DNA of 64,000 bases from Pseudomonadota bacterium (lineage in GTDB: Bacteria > Pseudomonadota > Gammaproteobacteria > Ga0077536), in the NCBI GenBank assembly GCA_018668255.1, contig JABISZ010000054.1, positions 59,462-123,461 on the forward strand, in the 5' to 3' direction. The translations under genes were made by a program, and so were the position numbers. Position 1 is the first letter of the stretch; each line of letters opens with the position of its first letter. The notes beneath the pieces are model-generated. The model saw nothing but the letters and a program-made list of their open reading frames with translations. It had not been told where the DNA came from and did not search any database. Shown here piece by piece: positions 18,079-28,258 of the stretch.

Positions 18079-18113
18079 GTACCACTCGCGCCTATTAGTC
18101 AGTATCATTTATA

Positions 18114-18509
18114 CTAGCACTCCTCCAGCGGACGCACAGAAACCGATTGCTTTATTTCTATAAACAGCCCGTGATCAGGAAGATCAGTGGTGCGCAAACA
18201 AATCAAGGCTACCTTCCGACTTACCCACCGAACAGATATATTTTGATCTGTAAAAGGAACGCCGTCATTTTCGAGCTTACTAGTAAAGATTTGCTCGGAC
18301 CGAGAGTTGTTTTTTGTTTCTAGATAGATCGTGACATATGAAGGCCCTTGAGGCATTCGAGATTCTGCAACTTTGACTATCAACATGTGGTTATTATCTG
18401 GAGACAGATATTCAGAAAATAACTTCTCCTGACCAGCTCCACAGCTGGTTAACGACAGCGCAAAAAAAACATAAAGGACATAGGGAAGACGACAATTTTT
18501 AAAAAACAT
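18114..18509 (-). CDS. Small uncharacterised lipoprotein
   Basis: Not recognised. A 131-aa protein with a hydrophobic N-terminus and lipobox SLTSC (Cys23), then a mature part of about 108 residues rich in beta-forming stretches (HMLIVKVAES, YVTIYLETK, SVRWVSRKVALICL). The mature protein has two more cysteines. Its ATG follows directly after the TAG of the upstream gene, so the two are probably co-translated. It is convergent with the pyrimidine operon, 35 bp away. Coding is supported by the lipoprotein signal and the tight coupling. Confidence 0.7.
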   Translation of the reverse strand: MFFKNCRLPYVLYVFFALSLTSCGAGQEKLFSEYLSPDNNHMLIVKVAESRMPQGPSYVTIYLETKNNSRSEQIFTSKLENDGVPFTDQNISVRWVSRKVALICLRTTDLPDHGLFIEIKQSVSVRPLEEC

Positions 18510-18857
18510 CTACTTAGTACGTCCAAAAAGTTGATCTGCAGTCGCAATCCATTCGGCCCACCGAGAGCTATCGGAGGGATACTTTGGGTGATTAAACCTT
18601 GCCAAAACTAATGTCTCATCACCGGACATGTAATCTACTGCGGCGACAAAGATCAGTCCCGCTTTATATGCATCTTTTTGATCCTCTTTAATAACAGAAG
18701 CCCCTCCCTCCAACCATAAAGCTCTTGTTCTTAAGTCATCAATCAAGATATCAGAAAGGCTATTGTTACAAGCTATGTAAAGACTGCCATTCTTGGGATC
18801 AGCTGAGTCAAATTTAAGGTCAAAAGAATTAACTAAGGTATGCGTATTATGTTTCAT
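18510..18857 (-). CDS. Hypothetical protein, 115 aa
   Basis: Not recognised. A soluble-looking protein without signal peptide or membrane segment; it contains two cysteine-poor, acidic/aromatic stretches (RTRALWLEGG, ADQLFGRTK at the C-terminus). No family motif is visible. It lies 19 bp after the cupin gene and abuts the lipoprotein gene, so the three form an apparent operon. No clear Shine-Dalgarno precedes the ATG at 18857, which slightly lowers confidence in the start. Confidence 0.6.
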   Translation of the reverse strand: MKHNTHTLVNSFDLKFDSADPKNGSLYIACNNSLSDILIDDLRTRALWLEGGASVIKEDQKDAYKAGLIFVAAVDYMSGDETLVLARFNHPKYPSDSSRWAEWIATADQLFGRTK

Positions 18858-18876
18858 AAAGTAAGGACTCTTAATC

Positions 18877-19167
18877 TTAGAGAAGCTCTATCTCCACAAA
18901 GGAAATATCAAAATTATTACCATTAATGACGTTGTGCTCTATCCCTTTTGGCCGAGAATATGATTGTCCTGGCAATAAATCAGCTGATACGAGCCCTTCT
19001 TTCGTTTCTAGAGTGAGGACTCCGACAGTTAGAGGCACCACAACATAGTCATGTTGATGTTTATGCCATCCGGTTTCCTCTCCCGGAGCAAACTTCCACT
19101 CTGTTACAACAACTGATCCGTTACTAATCTGTGTTATTGCACTGGCTTTGGGCCTAGATGTAGTCAT
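18877..19167 (-). CDS. Small cupin-domain protein
   Basis: A 96-aa single-cupin protein. Cupin motif 1 is seen as GWHKHQHDYVVVPLTVG and motif 2 as PGQSYSRPKGIEHNVING, giving three histidines and a possible metal site (GxHxHxHD... and GxEHxV). The start at 19167 has a strong AAGGAG 6 nt upstream; the frame extends 6 codons further but without such a site. The substrate is unknown; small stand-alone cupins of this shape bind metals or small acids. First gene of a three-gene leftward run. Confidence 0.78.
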   Translation of the reverse strand: MTTSRPKASAITQISNGSVVVTEWKFAPGEETGWHKHQHDYVVVPLTVGVLTLETKEGLVSADLLPGQSYSRPKGIEHNVINGNNFDISFVEIELL

Positions 19168-19236
19168 AACATTCTCCTTATTCACGACAGTATTTCCATT
19201 TTAATTTACTATAGCTGTTAACGCCCTTCAGAGGAA

Positions 19237-19767
19237 CTAATGCTCCTCCGACGTCAAATCCTTCCGGTCAATGGGCCTATGGAATTTAATGGATGCTAAA
19301 TACCCAGCTTTTAAAAATTCTGGCCCGGGCTTCCCAATAGCCACGTTAGAGTATTTATGAGAATCACGTTGCCACAGAAAATCAATAATTGGTTCTTTTA
19401 TAAGAAGCACCCCTTGATCAAACTCATGCGCTTTATATGAAGGCAAATGTTTCATATACCAATCAATGACAGTCCTCTCAGTCGATTTTGTTACAAAGGT
19501 GATTGCGCCCAGTTCGGACCAGCCATCTCTCATCTCACACTTTGGAGCCAAAGCTCCCCAGTCTAAACCCACGACAAACGCTTTTGGGAAAACAGGGTAC
19601 TTAGACAGTTTCTTTTCTGGTAAACACCGTGATTTTCTTAACTGTTGCAGCTTGACCACATGGCTATCCGTAAGGCCTTCTAATGGGATCCAGCTTGCTA
19701 TCGTTTCTGCAACTACAATAGGATTTAGACTTATAATGAATAGAGTAATAAATAGCCGGTTCAACAA
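19237..19767 (-). CDS. Exported hypothetical protein, 176 aa
   Basis: Not recognised. Residues 1-20 form a signal peptide (hydrophobic core LFITLFIISL, cleavage likely after VVA), so the protein is periplasmic or beyond. Two cysteines in the mature part (Cys48, Cys77) could form a disulfide. Segments GLDWGALAPKC and SELGAITFVTKS look like ordered beta structure. The start is TTG with GAGG 9 nt upstream. It lies 69 bp before the cupin gene on the same strand and is divergent from yggS. Function unknown. Confidence 0.65.
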   Translation of the reverse strand: MLNRLFITLFIISLNPIVVAETIASWIPLEGLTDSHVVKLQQLRKSRCLPEKKLSKYPVFPKAFVVGLDWGALAPKCEMRDGWSELGAITFVTKSTERTVIDWYMKHLPSYKAHEFDQGVLLIKEPIIDFLWQRDSHKYSNVAIGKPGPEFLKAGYLASIKFHRPIDRKDLTSEEH

Positions 19768-19822
19768 AGGACATATCCTCGTAATACAATTACTTTTTCT
19801 TGCTCGCGAAATGTCTATAGCT

Positions 19823-19840
19823 TAGTTACTACAGTAACTA
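19823..19840. repeat. 18-bp inverted repeat between divergent genes
   Basis: TAGTTAC (19823-19829), loop TACA, GTAACTA (19834-19840): perfect 7-bp arms midway between the exported hypothetical gene and yggS. Size and position suit a transcription-factor operator; the cognate factor is unknown. Confidence 0.4.
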
Positions 19841-19928
19841 TAGCAAGCATAGCGCGATAAAAATGATAAGATTGTGCTATTCCTCTCACTTAGAATTAAA
19901 CCATTAAAACCGACGGCAAAAAATAAGC

Positions 19929-20603
19929 ATGGCCATTGCAAACAATCTCCAAATTGTCGAGTGTAAAGTAAGAGAATACGAAAAAGAATATTCTCGAAAG
20001 GAGAACGCCGTAAGTCTGGTGGCCGTGAGTAAAAAAAGGCCCAGAAAAGCTATCGAATTACTTTACCATCAAGGTCACCGGCACTTCGGAGAAAATTACC
20101 TTCAGGAGGCTTTGCCAAAAATACAAAACTTGGCTGAACTCGAAGTAATATGGCACTTTATTGGCAAAATCCAGGCAAACAAAACCGCGGAAATAGCCAT
20201 AAATTTTGACTGGGTGCAAACACTTGATAGGCCAAAAATCGCCATGCGACTAAATGCTCAAAGGCCGTTACACAAAGAACCTCTCAATATTTTAATTCAA
20301 ATCAATAGCAGCGGTGAAGACAGCAAAAGTGGCATAGATATAGAAGAGTTGCCTGCTCTGGTTAAGCTGGTAGACTCCCTTCCTAGACTCAAATTACAAG
20401 GAGTTATGGCAATGCCTGCGCCCCATACGAATTTTGATCAGCAGAGGATGTCGTTTTCAAAGATAATGTCTGCCTTACAAACATTTAGTTACGATTTACC
20501 AGTAATCTCATTTGGCACGAGCGGTGATTTTGAAGCGGCAATTGCAGAGGGCTCTACTATGGTTAGGCTCGGCAATGCAATTTTCGGACCTAGGGAGGCT
20601 TGA
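19929..20603 (+). CDS. yggS: YggS/PLPBP pyridoxal-phosphate homeostasis protein
   Basis: A 224-aa alanine-racemase-fold-type single-domain PLP-binding protein that buffers cytosolic PLP and affects amino-acid metabolism. The PLP lysine is in LVAVSKKRP, with HFGENYLQEALPK, WHFIGKIQANK, GVMAMPAP and FGTSGDFEAAIAEGSTMVRLGNAIFG as further family motifs. It starts the conserved block yggS-proC-yggT-metX-metW. The pilT gene that often sits divergently beside yggS in pseudomonads is not here. Confidence 0.95.
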   Translation: MAIANNLQIVECKVREYEKEYSRKENAVSLVAVSKKRPRKAIELLYHQGHRHFGENYLQEALPKIQNLAELEVIWHFIGKIQANKTAEIAINFDWVQTLDRPKIAMRLNAQRPLHKEPLNILIQINSSGEDSKSGIDIEELPALVKLVDSLPRLKLQGVMAMPAPHTNFDQQRMSFSKIMSALQTFSYDLPVISFGTSGDFEAAIAEGSTMVRLGNAIFGPREA

Positions 20604-21418
20604 TGACTAACAAATACGCCTTCATCGGCGGAGGCAATATGGGACAAGCCATCATCAGTGGGTTAGTTAGCGCCAAGAGAACAGACGTCTCAAATATTAT
20701 CGTTGCCGATCCCAGTCAAGAAGTCCGAAATCATTGCGCAAAAAATTTAGGCATTCAAACATGTCCAAGCAACCAAGATGCCATATTAGATGCTGATGTC
20801 GTAATCTTTGCCGTTAAGCCCCAGCATATGCATTCTGTCATATCAGAGTTAAAGTTTAAAAAAGGATCTACATACTTATTTATCTCAATAGCCGCAGGAA
20901 TAAGACTGGATCACCTGGAAAGACTGCTTGGAAAAAACCAAGCGATAGTTCGTTGCATGCCAAACACTCCTGCTCTAGTTCATAGCGGAATCAGTGTTCT
21001 TGTCGCGACAGAGGAGACCTCGGCTGCACAGCGCTTACAGGCTGAAACACTGCTTCAATCTGTTGGCAAGACTATTTGGATAGAAGACGAGGCATTAATG
21101 GATGCTGTGACAGCCGTATCTGGCAGTGGCCCAGCTTATTTTTTTCTACTTATAGAGCTTATCCAAAAAGCGGGTATACGGCTAGGGCTCCCCAGCGAAC
21201 TCGCTGAAACACTGGCGGTAGAGACTGCCGTCGGAGCAGCAAAACTCGCCCAACAATCACCAGATACGGCATCTGAGCTTAGGCAAAAAGTCACGTCACC
21301 TCAAGGAACTACTGACGCAGCTCTAAATATATTCTCTAATTCCGGGCTCGAAGACATAGTGAATCTGGCAATAACTGCTGCACGCGATCGATCAATCGCT
21401 CTATCAAAGGAAAACTAA
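20603..21418 (+). CDS. proC: Pyrroline-5-carboxylate reductase
   Basis: Last step of proline synthesis, reducing pyrroline-5-carboxylate with NAD(P)H; 271 aa. The N-terminal nucleotide fold FIGGGNMGQAIISGL, FAVKPQ, RCMPNTPALV, the TAVSGSGPAYFF segment and the C-terminal VTSPQGTTDAAL are all typical. The ATG at 20603 overlaps the yggS stop by one base and has GGGAGG 4 nt upstream; an in-frame TTG one codon earlier is less likely. Confidence 0.97.
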   Translation: MTNKYAFIGGGNMGQAIISGLVSAKRTDVSNIIVADPSQEVRNHCAKNLGIQTCPSNQDAILDADVVIFAVKPQHMHSVISELKFKKGSTYLFISIAAGIRLDHLERLLGKNQAIVRCMPNTPALVHSGISVLVATEETSAAQRLQAETLLQSVGKTIWIEDEALMDAVTAVSGSGPAYFFLLIELIQKAGIRLGLPSELAETLAVETAVGAAKLAQQSPDTASELRQKVTSPQGTTDAALNIFSNSGLEDIVNLAITAARDRSIALSKEN

Positions 21419-21424
21419 CCTTCT

Positions 21425-22006
21425 ATGGAAAACAATTATTTCTCGGACGCGACAATATACTTAGCCAACGTCATTCTGGGATCTTACGGTTTCATCATAA
21501 TGATCCGGCTTGTTCTGCAGCTAGTAGAGGCTGATTTCTACAACCCTATCTGCAAAGCGATACACGCTATTACCAACCCTGTCCTAAAACCTGTAAGAGC
21601 GTTCTTACCCCACTTCAAAAGGATCGATAGCGCGTCCTTGTTAATGGTGATTGCTTTCGAAATTATTGCTGTCTGGGTTACACTAAAACTGAAAAGCTCG
21701 ATGAACCCTAATTTATTAGGCTTAATCGTTCTATCACTCGGCTCAACATTAGCCGAATTCGTTCGTATTTTTACCTGGTCTATTATTATTCAAGCCTTTT
21801 TAAGTTGGATAGCACCTGACCCTCGCAATCCAATTGTTAGCGTATTGTACTCAATAACTGCGCCGATACTCTCCAAAGCCAGAGCAATTTTACCCTCAAC
21901 ACCGGGAGTCGATTTTTCTCCTATTATTGCGCTAGTAGCTCTTCAGCTAACACTTATGCTGATAGTGAATCCGCTACATGATGCAGGGAAAATGCTTCTT
22001 TTTTAG
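21425..22006 (+). CDS. yggT: YggT-family integral membrane protein
   Basis: A 193-aa membrane protein with two copies of the YggT (CCB3/YlmG-like) module, each about 90 residues with two hydrophobic segments. Repeats show as RLVLQLVEADFYNPICKAI with ITNPVLKPVRAFLP and, in the second half, FLSWIAPDPRNPIVSVL with ITAPILSKARAILP. Members affect osmotic tolerance in E. coli and division or thylakoid organisation elsewhere; the precise role is not known. It lies 6 bp after proC and 2 bp before metX. Confidence 0.92.
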   Translation: MENNYFSDATIYLANVILGSYGFIIMIRLVLQLVEADFYNPICKAIHAITNPVLKPVRAFLPHFKRIDSASLLMVIAFEIIAVWVTLKLKSSMNPNLLGLIVLSLGSTLAEFVRIFTWSIIIQAFLSWIAPDPRNPIVSVLYSITAPILSKARAILPSTPGVDFSPIIALVALQLTLMLIVNPLHDAGKMLLF

Positions 22007-22008
22007 TC

Positions 22009-23139
22009 ATGAATACAAATCAGACAGAAAAAAGTATCGGCATAGTAAATCCTAAAACTCTAGGTTTCGACCAACCACTTTTGCTAGATAGTGGGGTAAC
22101 GCTAGAAAGCTATGAGATATGCTATGAAACTTACGGCACATTAAACCAAGACAAGACTAATGCGATCCTCATTTGTCACGCTTTGTCTGGCGACCATCAT
22201 GCGGCGGGATACTACGATTTAAAAGACAAAAAGCCAGGCTGGTGGGACAACTGCATTGGCCCAGGGAAGCCGGTCGACACTAATAAATTCTTCGTGGTTT
22301 GTCCTAACAATCTAGGTGGTTGCGGCGGATCTACTGGCCCCCTATCGGCTAACCCTTTGTCCGGCCGCTCATATGGACCAGATTTTCCGATCGTAACAGT
22401 ACGTGACTGGGTCGAGAGCCAGGCGCGCCTAGCGGACAAGCTTGAAATAGAGTCATGGGCAGCTGTTATGGGTGGAAGCTTAGGTGGAATGCAGGCACTT
22501 CAATGGACTATAGATTATCCCAAAAGAATCCACAATGCGATTGTGATAGCCGCGGCACCGAAACTATCGACACAAAATATCGCTTTTAACGAAATATCCA
22601 GACAAGCGATAATGGCAGACAAGAACTTTCATGAAGGACGATACACAGAGTACAATATTGTACCCTCTCATGGCCTAAAACTCGCCCGCATGATTGGGCA
22701 CGTCACATATTTGTCTGATGGTGGCTTGCACGCCCGATTTGGAAGGGACCGCTTGGAAAACAATGCGCGCTTCGGGTTTAACGTAGAATTTGAAATCGAA
22801 TCTTACTTAAGGTACCAGGCAGAATCCTTTGTAGAGCGATTTGATGCCAATACTTATTTATTGATGACTCGTTCACTTGATTATTTCGATCCAGCGCAAA
22901 ACAACAACAATGACTTGACGCTAACCCTTGCGCAAACATCAGCAAAATTTTTAGTAATTTCGTTCTCTAGTGATTGGCGTTTCGCCCCTTCTCGGTCACA
23001 AGAAATAGTTCGCGCGTTAACTGATTGTGAAAAAGATGTGACATATTCGGAAATAAAATCTGAATTTGGCCATGATTCGTTTCTTTTACCAATTCCAGAC
23101 TATCATCGCCTACTTCACGCCTATCTTGGAAAGATCTAA
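22009..23139 (+). CDS. metX: Homoserine O-acyltransferase MetX
   Basis: Alpha/beta-hydrolase-fold enzyme (376 aa) that acylates homoserine at the start of methionine synthesis. The nucleophile elbow is GGSLGGMQALQW; the acid and base are in SSDWRFAPS and FGHDSFLL; the oxyanion segment CHALSGDHHAAG is also present. In gammaproteobacteria with metX-metW pairs the acyl donor is often succinyl-CoA rather than acetyl-CoA; the sequence alone does not let me decide. metW follows after 6 bp. Confidence 0.94.
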   Translation: MNTNQTEKSIGIVNPKTLGFDQPLLLDSGVTLESYEICYETYGTLNQDKTNAILICHALSGDHHAAGYYDLKDKKPGWWDNCIGPGKPVDTNKFFVVCPNNLGGCGGSTGPLSANPLSGRSYGPDFPIVTVRDWVESQARLADKLEIESWAAVMGGSLGGMQALQWTIDYPKRIHNAIVIAAAPKLSTQNIAFNEISRQAIMADKNFHEGRYTEYNIVPSHGLKLARMIGHVTYLSDGGLHARFGRDRLENNARFGFNVEFEIESYLRYQAESFVERFDANTYLLMTRSLDYFDPAQNNNNDLTLTLAQTSAKFLVISFSSDWRFAPSRSQEIVRALTDCEKDVTYSEIKSEFGHDSFLLPIPDYHRLLHAYLGKI

Positions 23140-23145
23140 ATAATT

Positions 23146-23784
23146 ATGCTGATAAAAAATCTTCGACGCGAACATATTCTTGTCGCTAATTGGATAAAGA
23201 AAGGTTCGCGTGTACTCGACCTAGGTTGTGGCGACGGCTCATTCCTAGCTGCGCTGAGAACAGAAAAGCAAGTCTCCGGCTATGGAATAGAAATTGATCC
23301 CACTAATATAGAAGCATGTATTAAGAATTCGGTGAATGTCCTTCAGACAAATCTAGATAATGGACTTCATGACTTTGAAAACGATTCTTTTGATTACGTT
23401 GTAATGAGTCAGACCATTCAGGCCATAAACAAACCTTATGAGGTAATTGATGAGATGTTAAGGATAGGAAAAGAAGTCATAGTTACTTTTCCTAATATGG
23501 GGCATTGGAAGTGTCGATTACAATTTTTAATGGGAAAAATGCCTGTAACTACTCACCTTCCCAACACTTGGTATAGCACTCCAAACATCCATATGTGTAC
23601 GGTACGTGACTTTAACAATCTCTGCGAAGAAAAAAATATCAATATCAAATCGAAGACATTCCTCGACACACACCATAATCAAGTCATTGGCATGCAGTTG
23701 CTTCCGAATCTATTAGCGGAAATTGCAATTTATAGACTAAATCAACCCCTTAATAGTCAGAAGTCAGATAGTTCTTTCGCGTAG
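23146..23784 (+). CDS. metW: MetW methyltransferase-like protein
   Basis: A 212-aa protein with a SAM-binding Rossmann motif VLDLGCGDGSFLAAL and the family segments YGIEIDPTNIEACI, VVMSQTIQAINKP, ITFPNMGHW-like VTFPNMGHW and WYSTPNIHMCTVRDF. MetW works with MetX in methionine synthesis in several proteobacteria and is proposed to stimulate the acylation step. Its 3' end overlaps the convergent exonuclease gene by 28 nt, which is unusually long for this compact region. Confidence 0.93.
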   Translation: MLIKNLRREHILVANWIKKGSRVLDLGCGDGSFLAALRTEKQVSGYGIEIDPTNIEACIKNSVNVLQTNLDNGLHDFENDSFDYVVMSQTIQAINKPYEVIDEMLRIGKEVIVTFPNMGHWKCRLQFLMGKMPVTTHLPNTWYSTPNIHMCTVRDFNNLCEEKNINIKSKTFLDTHHNQVIGMQLLPNLLAEIAIYRLNQPLNSQKSDSSFA

Positions 23785-24539
23785 TCGATGATTAGTGGGG
23801 AGTGGTCAGAAAATCGCTTATCTTTATAGATTCTAGCCTTTCGAAGTAATGGCTCAAGACTAGGACTGACTATCTGATAGTCTATCCGCCACCCCACATT
23901 ATTTTCCCAGGAATTCCCTCGATTAGACCACCATGTATACTGATCTGGCCTATCATCTAAGCTGCGAAAACTGTCCACGTAACGATAGCGCTCAAACACC
24001 ATGTCCATCCATGCCCGTTCTTCCGGTAAAAACCCTGAATTTTTCCTATTACCTTTCCAGTTCCGCAGGTCAATTTCTCTGTGTGCGATATTCCAATCTC
24101 CAGAAAAAACATAAGAACGCCCATCGCCCCGCAAAGATTTCAACCGTTCTTCGAACACCTTGAGGAATCTAAATTTTGCCTGCTGTCTTAGATCGCCTGA
24201 AGATCCCGAAGGGAAATAGACTGAAACAATAGAAAGCTTCCCATAATCTGCCTGAATATAACGACCCTCTTTATCAAATTCCGACGTTCCAAGCCCGAAA
24301 GTTACTTTATCTGGCTTCTGCTTAGAAAATATAGCGACTCCGCTGTAACCTTTTTTCTCGGCATCACAATAAAAAGTATGCCATGAGCCAGGGGAGGCTA
24401 CTTCCTCAGTCAGCTGAGCCAATTGAGCTTTAGTTTCTTGAATACAAACCACATCAGCTTTTTGTCGAGCCAGCCAAACATAAAAGCCTTTTCTATGAGC
24501 AGCCCTGATTCCATTTAAATTCACGCTGATTATTCTCAT
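23757..24539 (-). CDS. Exodeoxyribonuclease III-family protein (Crc orthologue position)
   Basis: A 260-aa EEP-superfamily AP endonuclease/3'-5' exonuclease. Its place beside pyrE is that of Pseudomonas crc, and segments PEERAWMDMVF and GWRIDYQIVSP resemble Crc. Unlike Crc it keeps the catalytic set: Asn in SVNLNGIRA, Glu in CIQETKAQ, Asp/Asn in SGDWNIAH, and Asp-His in FSDHSPL. It is therefore probably an active nuclease for abasic-site repair; a Crc-like role in catabolite repression with Hfq cannot be excluded. I call it XthA/Crc family without choosing a symbol. Confidence 0.9.
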   Translation of the reverse strand: MRIISVNLNGIRAAHRKGFYVWLARQKADVVCIQETKAQLAQLTEEVASPGSWHTFYCDAEKKGYSGVAIFSKQKPDKVTFGLGTSEFDKEGRYIQADYGKLSIVSVYFPSGSSGDLRQQAKFRFLKVFEERLKSLRGDGRSYVFSGDWNIAHREIDLRNWKGNRKNSGFLPEERAWMDMVFERYRYVDSFRSLDDRPDQYTWWSNRGNSWENNVGWRIDYQIVSPSLEPLLRKARIYKDKRFSDHSPLIIDYAKELSDF

Positions 24540-24622
24540 GATCTAGACTCTTTCCTTACTTCTCTAACCATAAGATAATAACACCATCTTTAAATCAAAA
24601 AAATTAACCGCAGCAAAGCAAT

Positions 24623-25270
24623 ATGCATAAATATCAGGAACGCTTTATCAAATTTTCAATAGAAAATGGAGCGCTAAAATTTGGAAACTACACCTTAAAA
24701 TCTGGACGAGTTAGCCCTTATTTTTTCAATACTGGTGCATTTAACTCAGGGCGATCCATCTGGGAGCTCGCTAAAGCATATGCCGACACGATTGTGACAT
24801 CTAATATAGATTTCGACATGATTTTTGGGCCTGCATACAAAGGGATCCCTCTTGGCACATCAATCGCAGTTGCACTCCAGGTAAAACACAATATTGACGC
24901 ACCGGTCAGCTTCAATCGTAAAGAAGAAAAAGATCATGGGGAGGGCGGCAAGACTCTTGGTGCGCCACTTAAAGGCGAAATACTCATAGTTGACGACGTG
25001 ATTTCAGCCGGAACATCGGTAAATGAGTCTCATACCCTTATAAAAGCAAACCAAGCAAGCTTGGTCGGGGTGATAATCGCACTGGACCGGCAAGAACGTG
25101 GGCATGGGATGCTATCAGCGGTACAGGAAGTTGAAGCGGCGCATGACGCACAAGTTTTAAGCATCATTAAATTAAGCGATATCGTAGAATATATAAGCAA
25201 TTTAGATGGTTTTTCGGAACAAATAGCTGCAATTAAAAAATATAACTCCGAGTATGGAACAACAACTTAG
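24623..25270 (+). CDS. pyrE: Orotate phosphoribosyltransferase
   Basis: Adds PRPP to orotate to give OMP; 215 aa, close to E. coli PyrE (213). KFGNYTLKSGRVSPYFFNTG, FGPAYKGIPLGT, FNRKEEKDHGEGG and the PRPP loop ILIVDDVISAGTSVNES are intact. Monocistronic by appearance: divergent from the exonuclease and convergent with slmA. No attenuator-like hairpin with a T-run is obvious in the 83 bp upstream. Confidence 0.97.
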   Translation: MHKYQERFIKFSIENGALKFGNYTLKSGRVSPYFFNTGAFNSGRSIWELAKAYADTIVTSNIDFDMIFGPAYKGIPLGTSIAVALQVKHNIDAPVSFNRKEEKDHGEGGKTLGAPLKGEILIVDDVISAGTSVNESHTLIKANQASLVGVIIALDRQERGHGMLSAVQEVEAAHDAQVLSIIKLSDIVEYISNLDGFSEQIAAIKKYNSEYGTTT

Positions 25271-25288
25271 CTTGCGCCACCAAAAAAC

Positions 25289-26739
<1,451 letters not shown>

Positions 26740-26828
26740 TCAAACCTGCCAGATTGTTTTATATAAGTAAGTACTTGCTACTATTTAAAAGTATTGCAAT
26801 ATGATTGTCTATCCTAAATTAAAATACT

Positions 26829-28040
26829 TTACCTTAAACTCGCGAATAATTCGTATCGAATGGCCACTAGCTTGAGTAACTCCCGAGCGAGCCGCTGCTT
26901 TGACTGACGTTCTAGCTTTTTGACACCTTTATCCCAAAAAACTGTCAACTCATTATCATCAGCATCAAAACCTGTTCCAGGCTCCCCTACTAAATTCGCA
27001 GCGATCATATCTATTTTTTTTCGTTTTAATTTTTCAGCCGCAAAAAATTCTAATTTGTCTGTTTCAGCAGCGAAACCAACTGTAAAAGGAGCATCATTTA
27101 AAGCGGCAACTTCCGCCAAAATATCAACATTGGGGACCAAGCGCATATTCAGAACATCAGTACCGCGCTTAACTTTGCTTAGAGCACTTTTTTCCGGACG
27201 ATAATCAGCTACAGCAGCTGTAGCTATGAAGATGTCGGCTGACTTTATATTGGAGGAGACAGCATCTCTCATTTCTCCAGAGGACACCACATTTATTGTT
27301 TTTATTCTTGGCAGGGGAGCAAGCATTGTTGGCCCACTGACTAGCACAACGCGAGCTCCGGCTTCCGTCGCTGCACGAGCTAACGCAAAACCCATCTTGC
27401 CCGAGCTGTGGTTCGTGATGTATCTAACTGGATCAATCTGCTCCCTAGTAGGTCCTGCAGTTACCATAACCTCTAAACCAGCTAATATGCCCCGTTCAAA
27501 CAAAGCGCCCACAGCTGAAACTATTACTTCGGGCTCAACTAGCCGACCTAACCCAATATCCCCGCAAGCTTGACTCCCACTGCCAGGGCCAATCACCGAC
27601 ATACCTCTGGACTTTAGAACCTCCAGGTTCTCGCCTACTGATGGATCAGTCCACATTTTTTGATTCATCGCGGGAGCTATTAACACTGGGGCATCTGACG
27701 CTAAACATATTGCATTTCCCAAATCATTAGCACGACCCGTTCTAAATTTAGCAATATAGTCAGCGGTCGCTGGCGCCACTACGATAGCGTCGGCCCATCT
27801 GGCTAGCTCAATGTGACCCATCGCGGCTTCTGCCTTAGCATCGAACATGTCTGACCGAACTTCAAAGCCTGAAACAGCTTGTAATGTGAGTGCTGTTACA
27901 AACTGCTCTGCAGAGCTCGTCATAACAACTCTCACGCTGCCACCAGCCTCTATTATCCTGCGAACGAGCTCGGGAGTTTTGTAGGCTGCGATACTGCCCG
28001 TAACAATCAAAAGACAGTTTTTCTGTTCTAATCTCTTCAT
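26829..28040 (-). CDS. coaBC: Bifunctional phosphopantothenoylcysteine decarboxylase / phosphopantothenate-cysteine ligase
   Basis: Two successive steps of coenzyme A synthesis. The N-terminal CoaC flavoprotein half has VTGSIAAYKTPELVRRI, active-site GHIELARWAD (catalytic His), VAPATADYIAKF and PAMNQKMW; the C-terminal CoaB half has TAGPTREQIDPVRYITNHSSGKMG, ATAAVADYRP, KLKRKKIDMIAANLVG. I chose the ATG at 28040, giving 403 aa and the normal N-terminus; the frame is open to an ATG at 28100, but the extra 20 residues are not family-like. No dut or algC follows, unlike pseudomonads. Confidence 0.95.
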   Translation of the reverse strand: MKRLEQKNCLLIVTGSIAAYKTPELVRRIIEAGGSVRVVMTSSAEQFVTALTLQAVSGFEVRSDMFDAKAEAAMGHIELARWADAIVVAPATADYIAKFRTGRANDLGNAICLASDAPVLIAPAMNQKMWTDPSVGENLEVLKSRGMSVIGPGSGSQACGDIGLGRLVEPEVIVSAVGALFERGILAGLEVMVTAGPTREQIDPVRYITNHSSGKMGFALARAATEAGARVVLVSGPTMLAPLPRIKTINVVSSGEMRDAVSSNIKSADIFIATAAVADYRPEKSALSKVKRGTDVLNMRLVPNVDILAEVAALNDAPFTVGFAAETDKLEFFAAEKLKRKKIDMIAANLVGEPGTGFDADDNELTVFWDKGVKKLERQSKQRLARELLKLVAIRYELFASLR

Positions 28041-28193
28041 TTGCAGCCCAAATAATTTCGAATATGGTACATATGATGGCATCGAATATAATAAAAACAA
28101 CGAGTTTTGCGCTTTTCCAAGCTACTCCCCATTCTTATTTCTATGTTATTTATATTTTTATCAGTCAGTTTAATCAGTTATTCAGCGCGGCAG

Positions 28194-28222
28194 TTGGCAC
28201 AGAAGAAGAAAACCGTTAGAAT
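28194..28222 (+). promoter_or_regulatory. Sigma70-type promoter of rpmB-rpmG
   Basis: TTGGCA (28194-28199), 17-bp spacer, TAGAAT (28217-28222): 5 of 6 matches in each hexamer with ideal spacing, 37 bp before the rpmB start codon. The leader then carries GAGG just before the ATG at 28259. Confidence 0.65.
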
Positions 28223-28258
28223 TGCCAGCCAATTTCAGGGCACAAGAGGAATTTTATC

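Noticed and set aside
28041..28100. 20-residue N-terminal extension of CoaBC
   Set aside because: The residues do not match the family, whose N-terminus begins just before the VTGSIAAYK segment.
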